A stretch of DNA of 64,000 nt from contig OZ245887.1 of NCBI GenBank assembly GCA_965229545.1, positions 1,426,001-1,490,000 on the forward strand. Direction: 5' to 3'. The position numbers and the translations under genes are program-made. Of the stretch, positions 56,706-64,000 are shown in pieces. The stretch is from Megaera sp965229545. GTDB lineage: Bacteria > Pseudomonadota > Alphaproteobacteria > Rickettsiales > Rickettsiaceae. Numbering within the stretch: the stretch's first letter is position 1; every line of letters begins with the position of its first letter. A model generated the notes under the pieces. The model ran no database searches. It saw only the letters and a program-made list of their open reading frames with translations, and was not told the origin of the DNA.

Positions 56706-57837
56706 TTACTCTGGCCTTTAAATATTGAACATTATATAGTAGCATAAGCTATTTCTTTCTTTTTAAAATAATTTTGAATTTTTATACCATTAAACTGAAT
56801 TTGTGTTAAATAGGACCGTACATTAATTGTTAAATCTTTTACTGATTTTAGTACTCGAAAATTATTGGAGTTAGCTTTGACATCTTGGTTTACAAGTTCT
56901 TGTGGATTCATATCAGGACAATATGATGGTAAATAAAACAATTCTAGCTTGTCCTTATGTCTTTCTACATAAGCTTTTACCTTTTTACTGTGATGCACTC
57001 TATGATTATCTAATATCAAAAATATTTTCTGCTTAATTTGTCTGATCAGTCTACCTAAAAATTCAATACACTTTTTGCTGGTAAAATTATCTTCAAATAC
57101 CATCCAGTTCATAAACCCTTGCGGACTAATAGCAGCTAGTACATTACATTTAAATCTTGAGCCACTTCTCTTGGTTGCTGGGGTCTTGCCTTTAAGACCA
57201 TATGTTTTACCTCGATTATCTGTTGATTGTATCCCCATTTCATCTCCCCAATAAATTCTAGCACTTTCTTTCATTGCACGAGACTTGATTTCTGGATATG
57301 TGACTGTTAACCATTCTTTTATCTTCTCTGGATTACGTTGATAGGCTGATTTAATTGGTTTTTGAGACGTAAAACCCAATCTATTCATAATTTTTCTTAT
57401 AGAACGCCTGTTATACTGATAAAGGTAATTGGATTCTATATATTCTTGTACCACTTTACTATTCCATAACGTATAATCCATTCCCAATTCATCAGGTGTA
57501 TGTGATAAAATTTTAGATTTTAATTCCTCTTCTTGATTTTTACTGATTTTAGATCCTGTTCCTACCTTTACTCCTCGCTTCTTATAGCGAAAGCTTTCTT
57601 CCTTATAAATTTTGTACTCTTTAAGATATTTCCATATAGAACTCCTAGAAAACCCAAAGGTAATAGATGCTTGTTTCTTGCTTATTCCATGTATAACTAT
57701 TGCTTCCACTGCTTTCTTTCTTAATATCTTGAGATCGCTTGGTGATAATTTTTTATTAGACATTTTGTTATTACTCTTGATACAATATCATTATATCATT
57801 TCTCTAATGTTAGTTCAATATTTAAAGGCCGGAGTAA
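56706..57837 (-). mobile_element. IS630-family insertion sequence, complete and apparently intact
   Basis: A 1132-bp element with TTACTC/GAGTAA terminal repeats and TA on both sides, inserted at a TA within IS256. The transposase frame is intact, making this a likely active copy. Confidence 0.92.
56732..57763 (-). CDS. IS630-family DDE transposase
   Basis: The 343-residue protein starts at an N-terminal helix-turn-helix (KAVEAIVIHGISKKQASITFGF), followed by a second DNA-binding winged region and the catalytic domain: WGDEMG (Asp), ILDNHRVHHSKK (Asp) and YLPSYCPDMNPQE (Asp-Glu spacing). No frameshift, unlike the copy at 19540. Confidence 0.93.
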   Translation of the reverse strand: MSNKKLSPSDLKILRKKAVEAIVIHGISKKQASITFGFSRSSIWKYLKEYKIYKEESFRYKKRGVKVGTGSKISKNQEEELKSKILSHTPDELGMDYTLWNSKVVQEYIESNYLYQYNRRSIRKIMNRLGFTSQKPIKSAYQRNPEKIKEWLTVTYPEIKSRAMKESARIYWGDEMGIQSTDNRGKTYGLKGKTPATKRSGSRFKCNVLAAISPQGFMNWMVFEDNFTSKKCIEFLGRLIRQIKQKIFLILDNHRVHHSKKVKAYVERHKDKLELFYLPSYCPDMNPQELVNQDVKANSNNFRVLKSVKDLTINVRSYLTQIQFNGIKIQNYFKKKEIAYATI

Positions 57838-57889
57838 TAATCGTTTTTTCATAACTGCCGTTGCGACGATTATTATCGCTCTTGATTAT

Positions 57890-58586
57890 TGATAATGCCA
57901 AAATCAAAAATGTTTTATTATGGTGATAACCCTTATCGTCTTTTTATTTATGAATTATTTAGCTTATCTAAAACAAATCCTCGATATTTAAATTTAATTG
58001 TTAAATGGTATCAAATGCGTAAACTGATGCTGGTTGAGGGTGGTTGGAAAGATTTTATTGAAAACTTAAAGAAAAGGAAGGTGCCGGTTTATGGTTTGTG
58101 TAGTATGCCAATTCAAATACGGAATATTGAACCAAAAAGGCTTTTAGAACTTAAAGAACTCGGTATAAGTTTTTCTGAAAAAATAAATGATAAAGATATT
58201 ATAGAAATTGAGAAAAAGGATGACCAATCTTCAATTTTTTATCGTGGTATAATTTTTACAGGGGCTTCTGCTAAAGCCAACGCTTTATTGAATTTTATAA
58301 AAGTGACTAATATTTCGCCAAAAAAATTGGCGTTTTTGATAACTCTAAGTCTGAGCTTCAAACTATAGAAAGTAATTTTTATAGGTTTAGGATTAATTTT
58401 TATAGTATTCTTTATTTAGGTGCAATGAAGTTTGTAGATATTCCTGATCCAAATGTAGTTCGTTTACAACATAAAACACTGTTTGATCAGGAAAAGTGGT
58501 TGGAAGACGAAGAAGCTGAGGCTTTGCTAAAAAGCACTGCTGAAATAAAGGATTTATCTAAAAGCGAGAGTAGAGAAAGTAATTGA
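57890..58586 (+). pseudogene. DUF2608-like protein, 3' part (partner of 26558-26723)
   Basis: The frame enters from the IS256 junction as LIMPKSKMFYYGDNPYR and includes LMLVEGGWKDF, VPVYGLCSMPIQIRNIE and IFTGASAKANALLNFI. A frameshift near 58330 then leads to DNSKSELQTIESNF, SILYLGAMKF and a stop at 58584-58586. Motif order resembles HAD-like DUF2608 proteins. It has no signal peptide of its own; the signal and GLDDV segment are at 26558-26723. Confidence 0.75.
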
Positions 58587-58642
58587 AGGTTAATTATTTT
58601 AATGGTAATTGGATCATATCATGATCAGAATATACTGTTATA

Positions 58643-59665
58643 ATGCTGAAGGATATTTTGTCCAAATATTTTGCTAAGTTAATATATCCAACTTATTCAG
58701 GAGATTGGTATAAACGTAAAGGTTATAATGGGTTTTCTCATCAAGAATTATTTGCTGATTTTATAGAGAAGCAAAAAATAACCGGTGCTATTTATCACAA
58801 GGAATTTCAATCGTTAAAATTTACTAGAAGATTTATAATTTCTGGTAACCATAAAATAGATTCAGTAGAAATAAAACCATATACAAAAATAAGTAAAAAT
58901 CAGCCGGGTAATTGTTTATATATTTTGTGCTTTTTTGGAAAAGGAGAATATTATGAAAGTAGGTTCCGTGATATGGCACTTTTTGCAAGAAATACTGGAG
59001 CTGCTATTGTAGCTTTTAATCCTAAGGGTTTCCATACTAGTACCGGAAAAACTAAGTGCTTATCTGATATTGCTCAGGATGGTATAGCTATTGTAGATCA
59101 TTTATTAGCAAGAAACATCCATCCCGCGCAGATAATTCTTTATGGCAATTCTCTGGGAGCAGTTGTTCAAGAACTGGTTTGTCGACATTTTAAACATTCG
59201 AGATCAATTAACTTTCGGCAGATTAACAGTAATTCTTTTAGTACTCTCACTGCCGTAATTCTGGCTAATAGCAAGGTAGCTTTTTTAGAAAAAATAGTTT
59301 CTTACCTTATGAAATATGCCGGATGGGAAATTGATTATCCAGAAGATTTTTATAAAACCGGAATATATAGGTGCTATTTAACTCGGAAAGGGGATAAAAT
59401 AATCAAACCTAATATTTCTTTCGGTAATAAGGTTAACATGTCTAAAGACCTTGTTAATGCCCCTATAGGGTATCAAGAAACCCTAAAATGATTGAGTGAA
59501 AGAAGCGAGTTAATACCAATTATTTCAACTAATAAAGATCCGCATGAATTAAGTTTGAATAACCTATGTCTTGAAACTAAAGATAAAGAAGGAACTAACT
59601 TAACTGTTTGGGATTTTATTAATAAATACTTGGAAGCCTCAAATAGATTTATATTTGTAAAATGA
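58643..59665 (+). pseudogene. Alpha/beta hydrolase-like protein with an in-frame TGA
   Basis: ATG 58643 opens 282 codons to TGA at 59489-59491. The same frame then continues LSERSELIPIISTNKDPHE to a second stop at 59663-59665, giving about 340 codons. The nucleophile elbow LYGNSLGAVVQEL (GxSxG type) and upstream AFNPKGFH fit an alpha/beta hydrolase; the final part has KDPHE where the catalytic Asp/His could lie. A Trp codon TGG changed to TGA is the simplest explanation. The truncated protein would lack the C-terminal strand. Substrate unknown. Confidence 0.65.
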
Positions 59666-59761
59666 CTATTACTTTTTTAAAGCAAGGTCTTTACATTTTA
59701 AGTATTTTTATCTTATACTATGTATGCTCTCTATGGGCTATGGTAATAAACGTTATTTGGA

Positions 59762-60003
59762 ATAGAAGTTGCGGACCCGGGGGCGGTACCCGGCGCCTCC
59801 ACCAGGTTTTATGGGGGCGAAATAGGATCGACGTGCTTAATAAAGAAGTAATTTTTCCCGGTATGATACCGCCGAATCCTTGTGATTTAGGGTCAAAAAA
59901 AGTAAATGCAAACGATAACGACAATCGTCTTGCGGCTAATGCTGCTTAATCGTAGTAAGTAAGCCACGGGGCTGGGGGCTTGCCTGGCAACAGAAAAGCC
60001 CTA
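59762..60003 (+). ncRNA. ssrA: Transfer-messenger RNA, circularly permuted two-piece form
   Basis: The acceptor piece comes first: a 5-bp T-stem CCGGG/CCCGG with 7-nt loop, then CGCCTCC and ACCA (ending 59804). After an 8-nt intervening segment the coding piece begins GGGGGCGAAATAGGATCGAC (59813). GGGGGCG pairs with CGCCTCC into a 7-bp acceptor stem. The tag frame (59908-59949) reads ANDNDNRLAANAA then TAA. Permuted ssrA is typical of alphaproteobacteria. Outer boundaries are approximate. It rescues stalled ribosomes and tags proteins for ClpXP. Confidence 0.93.
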
Positions 60004-60025
60004 ACTTAAATTTAATATGTATGTT

Positions 60026-60538
60026 ATGGCATTTGATTATCGACATTTGATAGATAAATCAGTACTTGATATTTTAAAAAAAATCCTTAAGGACATACAA
60101 AACAACGGAATTTCCGATGATCGGAGTCTTTATATCTCTTTTCGTACTAATGACCAAGGGGTTATTTTATCCAAATCAGTCAAGCAAAAATATCCTAAAG
60201 AAATTACTATTATTTTGCAGCATCAATTTAAAAACCTGACTGTTCTAGATGAAAAATTTACAGTCAATATTACATTTAGTGGTATAACTGAAAAAGTTGA
60301 AGTACCGTTTGATTCTATAACAAGTTTTTTAGATCCGGCCGCCAATTTTGGATTTCAGTTTGCTATGTCTAATGGAACTAAATCCACTAAAAGTGATTCT
60401 TATATAAATAAAGCAGAAATTTTACCTTCGAAATTTCCACTTGCTGATAATAAGAAAAGTAAAATAAATAATAAAGAAGCTACAGTTGTAGTTTTCGATA
60501 AATTTAGAAAAAAAAGCGAAGAAAGGAGCACCTATTAA
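60026..60538 (+). CDS. sspB: SspB-like ClpXP adaptor
   Basis: SspB tethers ssrA-tagged proteins to ClpXP. The product (170 residues from ATG 60026; an in-frame ATG at 60017 is also possible) has FDYRHLIDKSVLDILKK, SLYISFRTNDQGVIL, EITIILQHQFKNL and a FLDPAANFGFQF motif. This order matches the alphaproteobacterial SspB fold, followed by a variable charged tail. It lies just after ssrA, the source of its ligand. Confidence 0.88.
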   Translation: MAFDYRHLIDKSVLDILKKILKDIQNNGISDDRSLYISFRTNDQGVILSKSVKQKYPKEITIILQHQFKNLTVLDEKFTVNITFSGITEKVEVPFDSITSFLDPAANFGFQFAMSNGTKSTKSDSYINKAEILPSKFPLADNKKSKINNKEATVVVFDKFRKKSEERSTY

Positions 60539-61006
60539 ATGCCGTCAAAACCGGTACTTAATATATATACAGACGGGGCGTGTTCCGGTAACCCTGGGCC
60601 AGGAGGTTGGGGTGCATACCTGGAATATGGAGAGGATGGTTCAGAAAAAATAACTAAGGAGATTTTTGGTTATAATTATGAAACTACTAATAATCAGATG
60701 GAAATAGTAGCTGCAATAGAAGCATTGAAAATCCTAAAAAAACCTTGTACTGTCAATCTCTATACTGATAGTAAATACCTTCAACTGGGTATTACGAAAT
60801 GGATTCATACTTGGCGTGTGAATAATTGGCTTAAAAGTGACAATAAACCTGTTAAGAATGCTCAGTTATGGCAAAAATTACAGGATGAGATTGCCAGGCA
60901 TGTTATTATGTGGCATTGGGTAAAAGGTCATTCAGATAATTATGGTAATATAATAGCTGATAAGTTAGCAGTTAAAGGTAAAGAAATAGCAAAGACGGGA
61001 AGATAA
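60539..61006 (+). CDS. rnhA: Ribonuclease HI
   Basis: Removes RNA from RNA-DNA hybrids. The 155-residue protein has the DEDD active site: IYTDGACSGNPGPGGWG (Asp12), NNQMEIVAAIEAL (Glu), LYTDSKYLQLG (Asp) and WVKGHSDNYGNIIADKLA (His loop, Asp). It begins directly after the sspB stop and its own stop adjoins the next ATG. Confidence 0.96.
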   Translation: MPSKPVLNIYTDGACSGNPGPGGWGAYLEYGEDGSEKITKEIFGYNYETTNNQMEIVAAIEALKILKKPCTVNLYTDSKYLQLGITKWIHTWRVNNWLKSDNKPVKNAQLWQKLQDEIARHVIMWHWVKGHSDNYGNIIADKLAVKGKEIAKTGR

Positions 61007-61342
61007 ATGTCGTTCATAGATAAGTTTTTAGCGAAAATATGTGCTAGAAAAATAGGGGAAGATGATTTTGGTAATGAATATTATATAAGTTTTTTTAAGA
61101 ATTACTTAGGAAAAAATAAAAGATTAGTTATATATAAAGGTCTTGATTTATCTTCTAAAGTACCGCCTATGTGGCATGCTTGGCTTCATTATATGACCGA
61201 TGAAACTCCGCTCGCTAATGAAAGGAAGTTTGAGTGGCAAAGAAATTTTGAGCCTAATTTAACAGGTACGAAATATGCTTATGAACCGTCAAAAGCAAGT
61301 GATAAATCACCTGTTTATGTTAAGTGGAAACCATATAAATAA
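61007..61342 (+). CDS. NDUFA12-like (B17.2) complex I accessory protein
   Basis: The 111-residue protein has GNEYYISFFK, RLVIYKG and the strongly conserved VPPMWHAWLHYMTDETP, with a YEPSKA/VKWKPY tail. This is the alphaproteobacterial counterpart of the NDUFA12 accessory subunit of mitochondrial NADH:ubiquinone oxidoreductase. The ATG adjoins the rnhA stop. Confidence 0.9.
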   Translation: MSFIDKFLAKICARKIGEDDFGNEYYISFFKNYLGKNKRLVIYKGLDLSSKVPPMWHAWLHYMTDETPLANERKFEWQRNFEPNLTGTKYAYEPSKASDKSPVYVKWKPYK

Positions 61343-61354
61343 TTCGGGATTTTT

Positions 61355-61804
61355 ATGAAAGAGAGAGTAATTGAAACTGTTGTAGGTTTTATTGTTATTT
61401 GTGTAGCAATATTTTCTTTTATGTTTTTTTATAAAATTAGCGATTCTGGAAAAGATGGTGAAGGGTATTTTTTAAATGCTTATTTTCAGAATATTGAAGG
61501 CCTTGCTGAAGGTAATAACGTTAAGCTTTCCGGAATTAAAATAGGCTATATTGATAATTTAACCCTTGAAAATGGTACTTATTTTGCTATCGCACGGCTC
61601 AAGATCAGAAAAGGTATAGAGATTCCTTCTGATTCAAGAGCTATAGTATCTACTAGTGGATTGCTTGGTGGTAAGCATATAAGGATTAATCCTGGATCTG
61701 CCGATGATAATTTACCCGAGAACGGTAAATTTAAATTTACACAATCTTCGATTAATATAGAAGATCTAATTAGTAAGCTAATGTATTCTTTAACTCGCAA
61801 ATAG
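61355..61804 (+). CDS. MlaD-like MCE-domain lipid transport protein
   Basis: The 149-residue protein has a single N-terminal membrane helix (about 7-27) and one MCE domain: AYFQNIEGLAEGNNVKLSGIKIG, then IPSDSRAIVSTSGLLGGKHI. MlaD hexamers shuttle phospholipids between inner and outer membranes with the MlaFEB transporter. mlaE and mlaF are not in the window. The stop is 12 bp before an IS256 terminus, so the gene just escaped disruption. Confidence 0.88.
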   Translation: MKERVIETVVGFIVICVAIFSFMFFYKISDSGKDGEGYFLNAYFQNIEGLAEGNNVKLSGIKIGYIDNLTLENGTYFAIARLKIRKGIEIPSDSRAIVSTSGLLGGKHIRINPGSADDNLPENGKFKFTQSSINIEDLISKLMYSLTRK

Positions 61805-61816
61805 ATATGTAAGTTT

Positions 61817-62385
61817 GAGTCAATCATTTATTTTGTGTAAGTTGTTGTATTTTTTAATTCCAGTAAATCATGCCTAAAATCCCTGCATAAAATTTTAAAT
61901 TGATTCAATGCCAAAGACCAATTTTTAATCGGCATTGTCCATTTTTTGGCAGCATTTTTTAGAGCCAAAAATACGATTTTTAAAATAGACTTATCATCTG
62001 GAAAAACCCCTTTATTGTTGATGATTTTTCTGATTTGACGATTTATCGATTCTATCGCATTGGTAGTATAAATTACCCGCCTAATCTCATCAGGAAAAGC
62101 AAAAAGAGGAATAATCCCGTTCCAATTCCTTTGCCAAATATCAGAGATCACAGGATATTTATTATCCCATTTAGCAGCAAACGATTTTAGCTCCAGATAT
62201 CCTATTTCTTTGCTGTTTGCAGTGTAAATCCTTTTAAGATCCGCTGTGACCGCTTTTAAATCCTTATAAGAAACATATTTTTACAGAATTCCTCGCCATA
62301 TGTACTATACAGAGTTGTACAATCGTATTAGGATAAATGCTATTTATGGCTTCAGGAAAGCCTTTTAATCCATCAACGCATGCTA
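61817..62385 (-). mobile_element. IS256 right-hand fragment, degenerate
   Basis: Minus-strand IS256 from its right terminus for about 570 bp, with a 3-base insertion near the end and an extra T near 62280 that breaks the frame. It is cut by IS630 at 62386; the other IS256 side is not found after that element, indicating a deletion. Confidence 0.85.
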
Positions 62386-63518
62386 TTACTCCGGCCTTTA
62401 ATATATTGAACTAACATTAGAGAAATGATATAATGATATTGTATCAAGAGTAATAACAAAATGTCTAATAAAAAATTATCACCAAGCGATCTCAAGATAT
62501 TAAGAAAGAAAGCAGTGGAAGCAATAGTTATACATGGAATAAGCAAGAAACAAGCATCTATTACCTTTGGGTTTTCTAGGAGTTCTATATGGAAATATCT
62601 TAAAGAGTACAAAATTTATAAGGAAGAAAGCTTTCGCTATAAGAAGCGAGGAGTAAAGGTAGGAACAGGATCTAAAATCAGTAAAAATCAAGAAGAGGAA
62701 TTAAAATCTAAAATTTTATCACATACACCTGATGAATTGGGAATGGATTATACGTTATGGAATAGTAAAGTGGTACAAGAATATATAGAATCCAATTACC
62801 TTTATCAGTATAACAGGCGTTCTATAAGAAAAATTATGAATAGATTGGGTTTTACGTCTCAAAAACCAATTAAATCAGCCTATCAACGTAATCCAGAGAA
62901 GATAAAAGAATGGTTAACAGTCACATATCCAGAAATCAAGTCTCGTGCAATGAAAGAAAGTGCTAGAATTTATTGGGGAGATGAAATGGGGATACAATCA
63001 ACAGATAATCGAGGTAAAACATATGGTCTTAAAGGCAAGACCCCAGCAATCAAGAGAAGTGGCTCAAGATTTAAATGTAATATGCTAGCTGCTATTAGTC
63101 CGCAAGGGTTTATGAACTGGATGGTATTTGAAGATAATTTTACCAGCAAAAAGTGTATTGAATTTTTAGGTAGACTGATCAGACAAATTAAGCAGAAAAT
63201 ATTTTTGATATTAGATAATCATAGAGTGCATCACAGTAAAAAGGTAAAAGCTTATGTAGAAAGACATAAGGACAAGCTAGAATTGTTTTATTTACCATCA
63301 TATTGTCACGATATGAATCCACAAGAACTTGTAAACCAAGATGTCAAAGCTAACTCCAATAATTTTCGAGTACTAAAATCAGTAAAAGATTTAACAATTA
63401 ATGTACGGTCCTATTTAACACAAATTCAGTTTAATGGTATAAAAATTCAAAATTATTTTAAAAAGAAAGAAATAGCTTATGCTACTATATAATGTTCAAT
63501 ATTTAAAGGCTAGAGTAA
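62386..63518 (+). mobile_element. IS630-family insertion sequence, complete
   Basis: A 1133-bp element with TTACTC/GAGTAA ends and TA at 62384-62385 and 63519-63520. Left DNA is IS256, right DNA is unrelated. Confidence 0.92.
62461..63492 (+). CDS. IS630-family DDE transposase
   Basis: 343 residues, nearly identical to the 56732 copy. The catalytic Asp, Asp and Glu are present, but the Pro in the PDMNPQE block is changed to His (CHDMNPQE), directly before the conserved Asp, which could reduce activity. Helix-turn-helix and start are unchanged. Confidence 0.92.
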   Translation: MSNKKLSPSDLKILRKKAVEAIVIHGISKKQASITFGFSRSSIWKYLKEYKIYKEESFRYKKRGVKVGTGSKISKNQEEELKSKILSHTPDELGMDYTLWNSKVVQEYIESNYLYQYNRRSIRKIMNRLGFTSQKPIKSAYQRNPEKIKEWLTVTYPEIKSRAMKESARIYWGDEMGIQSTDNRGKTYGLKGKTPAIKRSGSRFKCNMLAAISPQGFMNWMVFEDNFTSKKCIEFLGRLIRQIKQKIFLILDNHRVHHSKKVKAYVERHKDKLELFYLPSYCHDMNPQELVNQDVKANSNNFRVLKSVKDLTINVRSYLTQIQFNGIKIQNYFKKKEIAYATI

Positions 63519-63532
63519 TAATTTATTTACTC

Positions 63533-63934
63533 CTAGTTTTCAACCTTTTTGTTCTTAGCCTCCTCTAGCCATTCATAGATTATATCTATTTTGTTGCCCT
63601 CTAACAAGTCAAGCACTGACGTCCCCTGCTCCTTTAGCTCTTCTTTCTCAGGGGTGTTCTTAAACGCCTTAATTTCCTCCATAGCTTCCTCATGTGTTAG
63701 CTCAGCAAAACCAGAAAGAGCAGCGGTTACAGCTTCCAGTCTAGTTTTTCCCTCTTCTGTCTTAAGTTGTACAACAGGTTGAAAAGCTTTTTTAGGTATA
63801 AGGTCTTTAACGTACAACTGATAAGCCCATGATTCGCCGCTTTCCATAAAAGCACGGATTTCATCATATACTTTTAAGGCGTCATTAGCAGCAAGTCTTC
63901 CCATCTCCATGAACTTTTTACGATATTCGTTCAT
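63533..63934 (-). CDS. Phage-like hypothetical protein (DUF5681-type start)
   Basis: The 133-residue frame from ATG 63934 is helical and acidic. Immediately upstream, the same frame encodes NPNGRPKGA (to about 63961), a motif typical of DUF5681-type and small-terminase-like phage proteins, with a stop codon beyond it. The real protein may therefore start further upstream in another frame, beyond a frameshift. Base usage is less AT-rich in the 5' part than in neighbours. Function unknown; a prophage remnant is the best guess. Confidence 0.5.
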   Translation of the reverse strand: MNEYRKKFMEMGRLAANDALKVYDEIRAFMESGESWAYQLYVKDLIPKKAFQPVVQLKTEEGKTRLEAVTAALSGFAELTHEEAMEEIKAFKNTPEKEELKEQGTSVLDLLEGNKIDIIYEWLEEAKNKKVEN

Positions 63935-64000
63935 AGCTCCTTTAGGTCTCCCGTTAGGATTTGCTGTTGTGCGCCAGGTATTTTAGTTCACCCCTGCGCC

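Larger units (their letters stand above)
55660..57889 (-). mobile_element. IS256 right-hand part, interrupted by IS630
   Basis: Minus-strand IS256 DNA from its right terminus (55660) through most of the transposase, interrupted by IS630 at 56706-57837 and resuming for about 50 bp to 57889. There it stops abruptly against a DUF2608-like gene. The missing left part is at 26724-26996. No matching 8-bp duplication flanks the two termini, so the copy is a recombinant or its flanks have moved. Confidence 0.88.

Noticed and set aside
59662..59949. A 95-codon plus-strand frame and a 68-codon minus-strand frame over 59718-59924
   Set aside because: Both run through the tmRNA gene; the plus frame happens to include the ssrA tag. 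The RNA gene explains the conservation.
1..64000. CRISPR array or cas genes
   Set aside because: No regularly spaced short repeats and no cas-like proteins were seen.

Overview
This AT-rich window looks like chromosome from an obligate intracellular alphaproteobacterium of the order Rickettsiales, most likely Rickettsia or a close relative. The supporting evidence is a circularly permuted two-piece tmRNA gene beside an alphaproteobacterial-type SspB, an NDUFA12-like complex I protein, a ChpT-type histidine phosphotransferase, a Rickettsia-like phospholipase D, repeated DUF2608-like secreted proteins, and many decayed genes and insertion sequences. Species cannot be fixed from sequence alone.

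Layout. 1-6.1 kb: a GNAT tail, kdsA, secG and tpiA on the minus strand, then a PpiD/SurA-like chaperone and parC. 6.2-8.7 kb: an unrecognised two-gene unit whose terminator was split by an IS256-family element that still has an 8-bp target duplication. 8.8-15.4 kb: a PLP-dependent dehydratase, lon, an SPFH protein and the start of the division cluster (mraZ-rsmH-ftsL). 15.4-21.4 kb: a decayed region with a broken symporter/histidine-kinase fusion, a secreted repeat protein, an IS630-family element and a frameshifted amidase. 21.5-25.5 kb: lepB-rnc-era and a DASS-type anion transporter. 25.7-29.7 kb: tandem DUF2608-like pseudogenes, IS fragments, a truncated phaC with intact phaA, and a broken MNT-HEPN gene. 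29.8-39.3 kb: htpG, tsaD, a membrane cytochrome c, a UbiH-type hydroxylase, an MrpF-like protein, an M23-like protein, pld, rnd and aspS. 39.3-41 kb: a short repeat, an IS256/IS630 chimera and a small rickettsial ORF. 41.1-54.2 kb: pdhA-pdhB-pdhC-lpdA, chpT, fumC, gltX, uup, a ferredoxin-NADP reductase, folD and cysQ. 54.2-59.7 kb: an outer-membrane protein fragment, a nest of IS110, IS256 and IS630 elements, the 3' part of a DUF2608-like gene and a nonsense-mutated hydrolase. 59.8-61.8 kb: ssrA, sspB, rnhA, an NDUFA12-like gene and an MlaD-like gene. 61.8-64 kb: an IS630 inside an IS256 fragment, then a phage-like gene.

How the genes fit together. The metabolic core is pyruvate entry to the TCA cycle (pyruvate dehydrogenase, fumarase), respiration (cytochrome c, NDUFA12, quinone hydroxylation) and polyhydroxybutyrate precursor synthesis. 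The rest covers protein quality control (Lon, HtpG, tmRNA, SspB), envelope biogenesis (KdsA, SecG, LepB, MlaD, division genes) and translation (AspS, GltX, TsaD, RsmH, Era, Rnc).

The most striking structural observation concerns the 31,166-bp segment 26724-57889. It is bounded by reciprocal halves of one DUF2608-like gene and one IS256 element. Joining base 26723 to 57890 restores the gene in frame, and joining 57889 to 26724 restores the IS256 sequence without gain or loss of length. This looks like insertion or translocation of a circle that was opened inside an IS256 copy.
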